A DNA stretch of 7,669 nt, taken from contig JANWHF010000028.1 of the NCBI GenBank assembly GCA_025450555.1, positions 1 through 7,669 of the forward strand, read 5' to 3'. Each line of letters starts with the position of its first letter. Positions within the stretch are counted from its first letter, which is position 1. The notes beneath the pieces were generated by a model. That model saw nothing but the letters and a program-made list of their open reading frames with translations. It searched no databases and was not told the origin of the DNA. A program made the position numbers and the translations under genes. The DNA is from Tepidisphaeraceae bacterium (lineage in GTDB: Bacteria > Planctomycetota > Phycisphaerae > Tepidisphaerales > Tepidisphaeraceae). Below are positions 1-5,537 of this stretch, piece by piece.

Positions 1-2
1 AG

Positions 3-91
3 CGGAGAGGGGGGGATTCGAACCCCCGAGCGGGTTTAAGCCCGCTACAGCATTTCCAGTGCTGCTCCTTCAGCCACTCGGACACCTCTCC
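3..91 (-). tRNA. tRNA-Ser (anticodon GGA)
   Basis: Read on the minus strand this folds as a complete class II tRNA. The acceptor stem GGAGAGG (91-85) pairs with CCTCTCC (10-4). The anticodon stem CAGCA/TGCTG encloses the loop CTGGAAA, which puts anticodon GGA at 57-55. The long variable arm pairs AGCGGG with CCCGCT. The T arm is GGGGG-TTCGAAT-CCCCC. The long variable arm and the discriminator G (position 3) are serine identity features. It decodes UCC and UCU. The bases after the discriminator are CT, so the 3' CCA is not encoded and must be added by a nucleotidyltransferase. I see no good promoter in the 144 nt between this gene and the divergent gene to its right. Confidence 0.97.
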
Positions 92-205
92 AGAAAATCC
101 TACGGCTTCAAATCGGGCGAGCATCTTAGCCGGATCGCGGGCGGGATTCCATTGCGTCGATGGAGCCGGCGCGCGAACATGAGCCGATTGGCTTTGTGAT
201 TGGGG

Positions 206-217
206 GAATTCGAATTC
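206..217. repeat. 12-bp perfect palindrome upstream of the DUF1080 gene
   Basis: GAATTCGAATTC is its own reverse complement. It ends 18 nt before the chosen GTG start and 6 nt before the ribosome binding site at 224-228. A palindrome here could be an operator for a dimeric regulator or an element in the mRNA leader. Chance occurrence is also possible, and no regulator gene is nearby to support the idea. Confidence 0.3.
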
Positions 218-235
218 TGGAACGGAGGTGCGACG

Positions 236-907
236 GTGATCGGAAAAACGTGGGCGATTGGCGCTTTAGCGCTGGCGATGATTGCGACCGGGCTGGCATG
301 CGCGGCCGACTCGGACAGCAATCAGCCGACGCCGGACAAGGACGGCTTTGTCGAGCTGTTCAACGGCAAGAATCTGGATGGATGGAAGATCGGCACGAAT
401 CCGGAGTCATTCAAGGTGGAGGACGGGCATATCGTTATCAACGGCAAGGGGCCGGCTCATTTGTTTTATGAGGGGCCGGTTCACAATCATGATTGGAAGA
501 ATTTTCATTTGCGCGCGGAGCTGATGACGTTTCCGCATGCGAATTCGGGGATCTATTTCCACACGAAGTTTCAGCAGTCCGGCTTCCCCGACCAGGGGTT
601 CGAGGCGCAGGTCAATGCGACGCACACCGACTGGAAAAAGACCGGCAGCCTGTATGACATCAAGGACATCCGCGATCCGCATCACAAGGACAACGAGTGG
701 TTCGTGTATGACATTATTGTCAAAGGCAACCACGTGGAGTTGCAGATCAACGGGAAGACGGTGTGCGATTGGACGCAGCCGGACAATTTTGTGCCGCCAG
801 CCGGTCATCCGCAGCGGTTCCTGCAGCACGGGACGTTTGCGTTGCAGGGGCATGATCCCGGCAGCAAGACCTGGTTCCGCAGCATCAAGGTGAAAGCCCT
901 GGATTGA
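236..907 (+). CDS. Secreted DUF1080 protein (3-keto-disaccharide hydrolase family)
   Basis: A 223-residue exported protein made almost entirely of one DUF1080 domain (PF06439), a concanavalin-like beta-sandwich fold. Some family members hydrolyse 3-keto-glycosides; others may only bind carbohydrate. I chose GTG 236 because GGAGG (224-228) lies 7 nt upstream. It also puts the signal peptide at the N-terminus: MIGK, a hydrophobic core (residues 6-20), and a signal peptidase I site after Ala23 (ACA|AD). A TTG at 200 in the same frame has no such support. Family signatures are GFVELFNGKNLDGW (37-50), NSGIYFHT (103-110), GFEAQVNATHTD (121-132), a DNEWF...INGK strand pair (162-174) and a C-terminal FRSIKVK strand. 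The length fits a single-domain member. The likely role is periplasmic or extracellular sugar metabolism, but the substrate cannot be read from the sequence. The gene stands alone, followed by a terminator-like hairpin. DUF1080 genes are heavily expanded in Planctomycetota. Confidence 0.92.
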   Translation: MIGKTWAIGALALAMIATGLACAADSDSNQPTPDKDGFVELFNGKNLDGWKIGTNPESFKVEDGHIVINGKGPAHLFYEGPVHNHDWKNFHLRAELMTFPHANSGIYFHTKFQQSGFPDQGFEAQVNATHTDWKKTGSLYDIKDIRDPHHKDNEWFVYDIIVKGNHVELQINGKTVCDWTQPDNFVPPAGHPQRFLQHGTFALQGHDPGSKTWFRSIKVKALD

Positions 908-953
908 AAGCCAACGGGCTCTGGTATGGCGGTTGCGAGACGCAAGCGGACCC

Positions 954-979
954 GGCAGCATGTGCGTGCTGCCCCTTTT
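954..979 (+). terminator. Terminator-like hairpin between the DUF1080 and lipoprotein genes
   Basis: The stem GGCAGCA (954-960) pairs with TGCTGCC (967-973) around a 6-nt loop and is followed by CCTTTT (974-979). This is a compact intrinsic-terminator shape 47 nt after the DUF1080 stop. It ends 3 nt before the GGAGG of the next gene, so it would lie within any transcript of that gene starting upstream of it. It may therefore act as an attenuator or a partial terminator. The U-tract is short. Confidence 0.55.
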
Positions 980-995
980 ACTGGAGGCTTGCTCT

Positions 996-1196
996 ATGAA
1001 GAAGGCATTTGCCACATTGTTTGCCGCGGCCATCATCACCACGGCTGTGTTCTCGGTCGGCTGCTCGACGGAAACTTCGCACGAGGAAAAGACTTCGCCG
1101 ACCCTGACCGGCGGCCAGAAGCACGAGGAGACGACGACTTACAGGAATCCCGACGGCTCAACGACGATCGATCACAGTAAGTCCACGAGCCATTGA
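996..1196 (+). CDS. Small putative lipoprotein, function unknown
   Basis: A 66-residue protein starting at ATG 996, with GGAGG (983-987) 8 nt upstream. The N-terminus reads MKKAFATLFAAAIITTAVF followed by SVGCS. That is a positively charged start, a hydrophobic core and a cysteine at residue 23 in a lipobox-like setting. Ser at -3 is not the usual Leu/Val/Ile, but Val-Gly before Cys is typical. The expected product is a short lipid-anchored peptide whose mature part (residues 23-66) is polar and rich in Thr, Ser, Glu, His and Lys, with no domain I recognise. The segment TTTYRNPDGSTTIDHSK resembles a short extended, low-complexity surface tail. A strong terminator follows, so the gene ends its transcription unit. 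Expression may depend on read-through of the hairpin at 954-979. Confidence 0.8.
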   Translation: MKKAFATLFAAAIITTAVFSVGCSTETSHEEKTSPTLTGGQKHEETTTYRNPDGSTTIDHSKSTSH

Positions 1197-1214
1197 TTTG
1201 GACGCGAAGCATAG

Positions 1215-1251
1215 ACGGAGGTCGCGCGACTGCGCGGCCTCCGTGCATTTT
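1215..1251 (+). terminator. Intrinsic terminator after the lipoprotein gene
   Basis: ACGGAGGTCGCGC (1215-1227) pairs with GCGCGGCCTCCGT (1232-1244) around the 4-nt loop GACT. All 13 positions pair, one of them as a G-U wobble. The stem is followed by GCATTTTG. It lies 18 nt after the stop at 1196. Confidence 0.8.
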
Positions 1252-1567
1252 GACCGGGCACAACTGGACAAATGAGCGCTGGTGAGGCGACGAAATGGCG
1301 CTGAATTGCTGACAGTTGACGGCTCGTCACCCATGCTGGAACTTCCTGATCGAATCAAATTCCCCAGTCCAACAGGTCCTTGCGTGAAAGTAGGGAATAT
1401 TACAATTTATCTTCCCTTCGGTTTTGAAATTGCTTGATCGAGGGGCGACGATTTGACAACCTCGGCATCGTGGGCAACAGTTGCGTACTCTCCTTGGTCG
1501 GTCCGAGGGGGGCCGTAGTGGACCGGCCCGTTGTGAGATGTAGATTCCCGGGGGAAGGAAGGGATTC
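1252..1567. other. Gene-free leader region with possible hairpins
   Basis: I see no coding signal in these 316 bases. An AT-richer patch contains TACAAT (1401-1406) with TTGCGT (1380-1385) at a short 15-nt spacing. TTGACA occurs at 1453-1458 without a convincing -10. The last 70 bases can form two overlapping, mutually exclusive stems: CGGTCC (1499-1504) with GGACCG (1520-1525), or GGGCCG (1510-1515) with CGGCCC (1524-1529). If transcription starts near 1413, the next gene has a structured leader of about 155 nt. No known riboswitch was recognised. Confidence 0.35.
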
Positions 1568-2203
1568 ATGACTAACGATCTCAGTCAGGCGGTCAATAAG
1601 CTTCGAGCCTTGGCTCCGCAGCTTAATTCGGCGGTAGAAGAAGCCCATCGCGTTGTGCAGACGGTCGAGCGTTTCCTCAACACCGAATGCCAGCTCGGCG
1701 TGGAAGCCGAGATTCCAGTCACCTATAACGATAAAGGTAAGGCAATACTGCTGTTGCGCTATGGGCCTATCGAAGGGGCCTATCGAATCGGTTTGATCAA
1801 TACCGATGGCGAGTCACGTGTGATCAGCCGGCCGTGGGTCAATAGTGATCGCTGCGAGAAACTGACGAGCTTCCCCGCCCTTCCAAAGCTGCTAATGGCT
1901 GTTGCCAAGGCGGTTGAGACACAGATTGCGTCCACGTCGGCGACGGTTGCGACCGTTTCGCAAATCATGAGCGCGTTGGCCCAGCCTGTCCACAGGGGTG
2001 AGGTTCATACGCTGCCGGATTTGGCGATTCTGCTTCAGCAGCCCAGCTCTTCGCATAAGTCCAATGGCCGTCCGATCGATCGTCGGCTACCCGTCGATAA
2101 GCAGGTAGAAGGCAAGGACAATGGTCATCCCGGCTCGAAGCATGTCGAGCATCGGTCGGGAACCAATGGCACGCCCGTGCCGGCAATTAGCGGGCGTCAG
2201 TAA
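1568..2203 (+). CDS. Hypothetical protein: helical N-terminus, small core, disordered tail
   Basis: A 211-residue protein I do not recognise. The ATG at 1568 follows a purine-rich GGAAGGAAGGG tract (1553-1563) that can serve as ribosome binding site. No signal peptide or membrane segment is visible, so it is probably cytoplasmic. Residues 4-37 look like a long amphipathic helix or coiled coil with heptad-like spacing of Leu/Val/Ala (from DLSQAVNKLRALAP onward). Residues 42-92 look like a small beta-rich core, with strands around VEAEIPV, AILLLRYGP and YRIGLI. Residues 104-138 return to helix (LPKLLMAVAKAVETQIAS). From about 158 onward the chain is rich in Ser, Gly, Pro, His and charged residues and is probably disordered. 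The layout would suit an adaptor or structural protein, but that is speculative. The gene stands alone and is followed by an inverted repeat shared with the convergent gene. Confidence 0.8.
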   Translation: MTNDLSQAVNKLRALAPQLNSAVEEAHRVVQTVERFLNTECQLGVEAEIPVTYNDKGKAILLLRYGPIEGAYRIGLINTDGESRVISRPWVNSDRCEKLTSFPALPKLLMAVAKAVETQIASTSATVATVSQIMSALAQPVHRGEVHTLPDLAILLQQPSSSHKSNGRPIDRRLPVDKQVEGKDNGHPGSKHVEHRSGTNGTPVPAISGRQ

Positions 2204-2233
2204 TCGGTCTTCAATTTAACTACGTCCTCGCGA

Positions 2234-2288
2234 AAGCGGGTTGGAACATCAGGCCGGATCAAGGGCCTGCAACTGTTCCAACCCGCTT
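2234..2288. terminator. Inverted repeat between convergent genes, possible bidirectional terminator
   Basis: AAGCGGGTTGGAACA (2234-2248) is perfectly complementary to TGTTCCAACCCGCTT (2274-2288), giving a 15-bp stem. The apex holds a second 6-bp stem, CAGGCC (2250-2255) with GGCCTG (2264-2269). It sits between the plus-strand stop at 2203 and the minus-strand stop at 2294. That is the place for a shared terminator, but neither side has a proper U-tract. It ends only 5 nt from the minus-strand stop. Confidence 0.6.
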
Positions 2289-2293
2289 CCACT

Positions 2294-2869
2294 TTATAGA
2301 TGAATCTCTTGGAGACGGGTATGCAGGGCTGCATCGGCAGTCATCCACCAGACCTGCTTATGATGGTGGACCGTGCAGGCGACGGGCCAGCTAGGCCAAG
2401 CCAGCGCAAAATCGCTGCCGGCCAAGTGCGTCAGAATGGCTTGGAGTAGATTGACCGCGGCATTGCTTTCACTTGCGTCGAATTCCACCGCCGAGGCATT
2501 GGTGCGGGGCGCAAGCGCCTTCCAATCCACCTTTGCCGCTTCCAGCGCGGGCGAAAGCCACGCATGGTTGCCGAAATCCAGTTCGAAGGCCCAATGGCTT
2601 TTTGGCATGAACCAGATGGGGCCGGGCAAAATTGTGTTCCACGCCAGTTCAACAAGCCTGGTCAGATTCTGCTCAACGGGAGGCGCGACAATTCTTGCGA
2701 GCGCGCGCGCTTCGGGGCGGATCGTGGGATCTTCACCGCCGATCCATCCGACGACTTTTGTTGCCCGGTGATAGGTCGGACCAAATGCGCCGCTGTTGTA
2801 ATAGAGGCATTTCATGTCCAATGCCGTCATGCGCTCAACAACAATGGGATAATCCACAATCTGCGGCAT
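2294..2869 (-). CDS. Hypothetical tryptophan-rich protein
   Basis: A 191-residue protein that I cannot assign to a family. The chosen ATG (2869-2867) has only a weak GGA 8 nt upstream. Met14 (MTALDMKCLYYN) is a later alternative start, so the N-terminus is uncertain. There is no signal peptide or membrane helix. It contains ten tryptophans (about 5% of residues), two of them adjacent in QVWWMTAD near the C-terminus, and a HHH triplet just before that. Other memorable segments are CLYYNSGAFGPTYHR (21-35), VVGWIGGEDPTIRPEAR (39-55) and PGPIWFMPKSHWAFELDFG (82-100). The composition of aromatics, Gly and Pro suggests a compact globular beta-rich fold. Codon use resembles its neighbours and the frame is open throughout, so I take it as a real gene. 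It is divergent from the DUF1361 gene and convergent with the gene at 1568-2203. Confidence 0.78.
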   Translation of the reverse strand: MPQIVDYPIVVERMTALDMKCLYYNSGAFGPTYHRATKVVGWIGGEDPTIRPEARALARIVAPPVEQNLTRLVELAWNTILPGPIWFMPKSHWAFELDFGNHAWLSPALEAAKVDWKALAPRTNASAVEFDASESNAAVNLLQAILTHLAGSDFALAWPSWPVACTVHHHKQVWWMTADAALHTRLQEIHL

Positions 2870-2916
2870 TAATTCATTCCGTCAACAGGAAGAGGCCCGA
2901 CGGTTTTCCGTTTCAC

Positions 2917-2944
2917 TCGACCAACCTTCAAGTCCGAATAGAAT
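2917..2944 (+). promoter_or_regulatory. Weak candidate promoter for the DUF1361 gene
   Basis: TCGACC (2917-2922), a 16-nt spacer and TAGAAT (2939-2944) lie about 40 nt upstream of the ATG at 2985, in the divergent intergenic space. The match is partial, and many such matches arise by chance. Confidence 0.25.
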
Positions 2945-2984
2945 ACCGCGCGTCAATCGAAGAATTCATTGGCCTTTGAATCTC

Positions 2985-3713
2985 ATGAAACCCATTCAAG
3001 AAGAGTTGTTGAATCAAGAGCCGCGCATGCTGGTGCTGGCGGCGATGGTGCTTTCGAGCATGCTGTCGCTTGGTCTTGTCGTCGCCCGTTGGGCGGTTAC
3101 GGGGCATCACGCTTACAGCTTTTACATCTGGAATCTGTTCCTGGCGTGGATTCCATTCTGGATGGCATGCCTGGTTTACTTCGGCCATGTGCGGCGCACC
3201 CGCCGGCATGCAACGATGTTTATCCTGGCGGTCATCTGGCTTCTTTTCTTTCCGAACGCTCCGTACTTATGGACCGACATGGTTCATCTTCCCCATGTCA
3301 AAGCAGGCGTGGCCTGGTGGTGCGACCTGGTGATGGCGCTCAGCTTTGGTTGGAACGGCATGCTGCTGGGCCTCTTTTCTCTGTATCTGATTCAGCGAGT
3401 CGCGTTGGAACGTTGGGGCACGGGATGGGGCTGGCTGATTGTTGTGATTGCGCTCGCGCTTGGAAGCTTCGGCATCGCACTCGGCCGCGTCGATCGTTTC
3501 AACAGTTGGGATGTTCTCTCAAAGCCCGGCGATCTGATTTGGAACATGGCAGAGGAAGTTTCCCATCCCGTCGACCACTGGATTGCATTTGCCATCACCG
3601 CTCTGTTTTTTGCTTTTCTCTCTCTAGCTTATCTCACGCTGCTGGCGATGATGGGCCTGGAACGAAACACGATTCTCGTTCGAAGCCGGCCCGGTTTTTT
3701 TGCTCGACGTTGA
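2985..3713 (+). CDS. DUF1361 family integral membrane protein
   Basis: A 242-residue polytopic membrane protein of the DUF1361 family (PF07099), whose function is unknown. Six hydrophobic segments are visible at about residues 15-37, 45-67, 75-93, 106-130, 138-157 and 199-222, as expected for the family. Three conserved-looking motifs support the assignment: an aromatic motif ending WNLFLAWIPF (about 44-58), FFPNAPYLWTDMVHL (88-102) and GRVDRFNSWDVLSKP (157-171). The last two lie at membrane-water boundaries and carry acidic and Asn residues that could form a functional site. ATG 2985 is preferred over the in-frame TTG at 2976, but neither has a clear Shine-Dalgarno sequence. The C-terminus is basic (RSRPGFFARR), which favours a cytoplasmic end. 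The gene ends 10 nt from the end of the opposing OGT gene, with no terminator between them. Confidence 0.9.
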   Translation: MKPIQEELLNQEPRMLVLAAMVLSSMLSLGLVVARWAVTGHHAYSFYIWNLFLAWIPFWMACLVYFGHVRRTRRHATMFILAVIWLLFFPNAPYLWTDMVHLPHVKAGVAWWCDLVMALSFGWNGMLLGLFSLYLIQRVALERWGTGWGWLIVVIALALGSFGIALGRVDRFNSWDVLSKPGDLIWNMAEEVSHPVDHWIAFAITALFFAFLSLAYLTLLAMMGLERNTILVRSRPGFFARR

Positions 3714-3723
3714 AGCAACAGTG

Positions 3724-5478
3724 TCACTGGCCATCACACCATTTTTGGAACATACGTCGATAAGCCGACTCAATGTTTCTCGTAAAGCGCTGCGCATCCA
3801 TCAGCGGCGATTGTTGCAGACGGCTCCGCAGCTCTTCGCGAATCGCCTGTAATGCGGGCAAATCAGTGCCGAGTGTCTTACAGATCTGCACAAACTGTTC
3901 TTGAGATCGAGCGACAAGATTGGATAGCCCGACATTGGATAAGATGCTCAATCCCCCCCGCCCGACCACGGTTTGCCCAACAAGGCTGACAACCGGCACG
4001 CCCATCCACAGCGCATCGAGCGTGGTGGTGTGGCCACTGTACGGAACCGTATCGAGGGCGACGTCGAACCGCTGGTATTGCTCGAGATACTTTTCGCGAG
4101 GCTGATGATCGACGAATTCGATGCGATTGCTGGCGATGCTTTGCTGCTCAAAGAACGAGATGATCTTGGCGCGCGCCGTGCCGGCCGACATGAGAAGAAT
4201 CAGCCGGGTGCCTGGCATCGCTGTAAGAACTTTCGCCCACAGTTCCAACGTCTGCTGATTCACCTTGGCGGTGTTGTTCAAGCAGCCGAACGTGATGTGT
4301 CCGGAGCTCGCCGCGGGCAGAGGAGAAATCTCCGGCCCGCTCGTCAGCGGGTCATAACACCAGAAGGCATCCGGCAGTGCCACGCGCTCTTCCGGGCCAA
4401 ACGGCGCAGCGCTCGTCGGCTCCAAGTATGAATCAGTGAAGCGATATTGAATGGCTGTCAACCCGGTCGTTCCGGGATAGGCCAGATACGCAATTTGGAT
4501 CGGTGCTGGTCTTCTGGCAAACAACAATGGCCGCCCCCCTGCCATGTGCATTGTCAGATCGACGAGAATGTCGATCTGATCTTGCCGGATCACCGTGGCC
4601 AGTTGCTCGTCGCCGAGATGAGCGACGTCGCGCCAGATGTCGGCCTGGGCGCGCAGGCGGCTCGTAATCGCATCAGGCGACGGCACGCTCGAGTAACAGA
4701 AGATTTCAAATTGCCCGCGATCGTGATGACTCAACAGCGGCAGCGCGAAAAAAGATTGGCAATGTTCTTTGAAATCAGGCGACACGTAACCGATTCGCAG
4801 CCGGCGCGTGGGGTCGTGGGTATTCGCGTAGTCCTGGGCCGATGCCAGCGGCTGCGCGTATGCACGGTTCCATTGTTCGTGGGCTTGCGCGATTTGCGCC
4901 GACGACCAGCCCGGCAGATAGTACAGCAGATACAGCAGGTTGCTGGCGATGTTCTGATGATGGCCGGGCTTCAGTGCTGTTTGATAGCATTGCAATGCTT
5001 CATCCAGCCGGCCAACGTGCCGAAGCGCGCTGGCGAGATTGCTGAGGGCCTCGGGAAAGTCGGGCCGAAGCTGGATCGCCAGGCGAAGCTCGCCAATTGC
5101 TGCATCGATGTCGCGCTTGCGCCACAGCGTCGCGCCCAGCGCGTTGTGGGCGTGGGCATCGTTGGGCCGCAGCGCGGCAAACTCTCGAAAGGCCGCTTCT
5201 GCCGCATCGAAATGTCCGCGCGCGATCCAGGCCCGTCCAATCGCTTCAAAAAGTTCTGGAAACTGGCGGTGATGTGGCAGCGCCTTGTGGTAATGCTCCA
5301 GGGCCGCATCCAGTTGCCCCATCGCTTCCAGCGCGCGACCGAGCCCCAGCATCGCCCATGGATCGCCCGGCTGGCGCTCGAGGATCTGACGATACAAATC
5401 GCCAGCCTCCCGCGCCTTACCGGCGGCCAAATACTGCGCCGCCAAAGCGTGCGCCTGTTCGATCGTCAATTGCGCCAT
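3724..5478 (-). CDS. TPR-containing OGT-like glycosyltransferase (GT41 family)
   Basis: A 584-residue protein combining TPR repeats with a glycosyltransferase 41 catalytic region (PF13844; O-GlcNAc transferase/SPINDLY-like). About five TPRs cover residues 7-176, and a linker helix region follows. The N-terminal catalytic lobe starts at RLRIGYVSPDFKEH (226-239). His239 matches the nucleotide-sugar-site histidine of human OGT (H498). The C-terminal lobe has FGCLNNTAKVNQQTLELWAKVL (397-418) with Lys405, which matches K842. GHTTTLDALWMGVPVVSLVG (482-501) is the nucleotide-sugar loop, and VGRGGLSILSNVGL follows. All key residues are present, so the enzyme should be active. The family transfers GlcNAc, or fucose in plant SPY, to Ser/Thr or Asn of proteins; donor and target here are unknown. 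There is no signal peptide, so it should act in the cytoplasm. AAGGA (5492-5488) lies 9 nt upstream of the ATG. The gene is divergent from the methyltransferase gene. Confidence 0.93.
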   Translation of the reverse strand: MAQLTIEQAHALAAQYLAAGKAREAGDLYRQILERQPGDPWAMLGLGRALEAMGQLDAALEHYHKALPHHRQFPELFEAIGRAWIARGHFDAAEAAFREFAALRPNDAHAHNALGATLWRKRDIDAAIGELRLAIQLRPDFPEALSNLASALRHVGRLDEALQCYQTALKPGHHQNIASNLLYLLYYLPGWSSAQIAQAHEQWNRAYAQPLASAQDYANTHDPTRRLRIGYVSPDFKEHCQSFFALPLLSHHDRGQFEIFCYSSVPSPDAITSRLRAQADIWRDVAHLGDEQLATVIRQDQIDILVDLTMHMAGGRPLLFARRPAPIQIAYLAYPGTTGLTAIQYRFTDSYLEPTSAAPFGPEERVALPDAFWCYDPLTSGPEISPLPAASSGHITFGCLNNTAKVNQQTLELWAKVLTAMPGTRLILLMSAGTARAKIISFFEQQSIASNRIEFVDHQPREKYLEQYQRFDVALDTVPYSGHTTTLDALWMGVPVVSLVGQTVVGRGGLSILSNVGLSNLVARSQEQFVQICKTLGTDLPALQAIREELRSRLQQSPLMDAQRFTRNIESAYRRMFQKWCDGQ

Positions 5479-5500
5479 TCACGCTAATCCTTCGAAGGCG

Positions 5501-5506
5501 ATTATA
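5501..5506 (-). promoter_or_regulatory. Candidate -10 box of the OGT-like gene
   Basis: On the minus strand positions 5506-5501 read TATAAT, a perfect -10 consensus, 22 nt upstream of the ATG and just ahead of the AAGGA ribosome binding site. No TTGACA-like -35 is visible at the usual distance. The predicted leader is only about 16 nt. Confidence 0.4.
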
Positions 5507-5524
5507 GTGTCGGTCCAATGGGCA

Positions 5525-5530
5525 TATAGT
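5525..5530 (+). promoter_or_regulatory. Candidate -10 box of the methyltransferase gene (leaderless start)
   Basis: TATAGT lies 7 nt before the ATG at 5538. If it is used, transcription would begin at or next to the start codon. That fits the absence of any Shine-Dalgarno sequence (TTCGCCT precedes the ATG). No -35 is visible. The site lies back to back with the minus-strand box at 5501-5506. Confidence 0.3.
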
Positions 5531-5537
5531 TTCGCCT

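Noticed and set aside
160..471. Possible short gene starting at ATG 178/160 before the DUF1080 gene
   Set aside because: It overlaps the start of a well-supported gene in another frame, has no ribosome binding site, and its translation looks random.
407..1042. 211-codon minus-strand open frame opposite the DUF1080 and lipoprotein genes
   Set aside because: It runs across two real plus-strand genes and the hairpin between them. Its translation shows no recognisable domain.
1453..1481. TTGACA at 1453 as promoter of the gene at 1568
   Set aside because: No -10-like hexamer is found at 16-18 nt spacing, so the perfect -35 match is probably chance.
2969..3763. 264-codon plus-strand frame overlapping the DUF1361 gene
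   Set aside because: It is a shifted-frame shadow. The translation is Arg/Ser/Cys/His-rich with no membrane pattern, while the other frame gives a clean six-helix DUF1361 protein.
4447..5487. 346-codon open frame on the plus strand, antisense to the OGT-like gene
   Set aside because: It lies almost wholly opposite a clearly conserved GT41 gene, and its translation is Arg/Gln-rich with no domain sense. Long antisense frames are expected opposite GC-rich codons.
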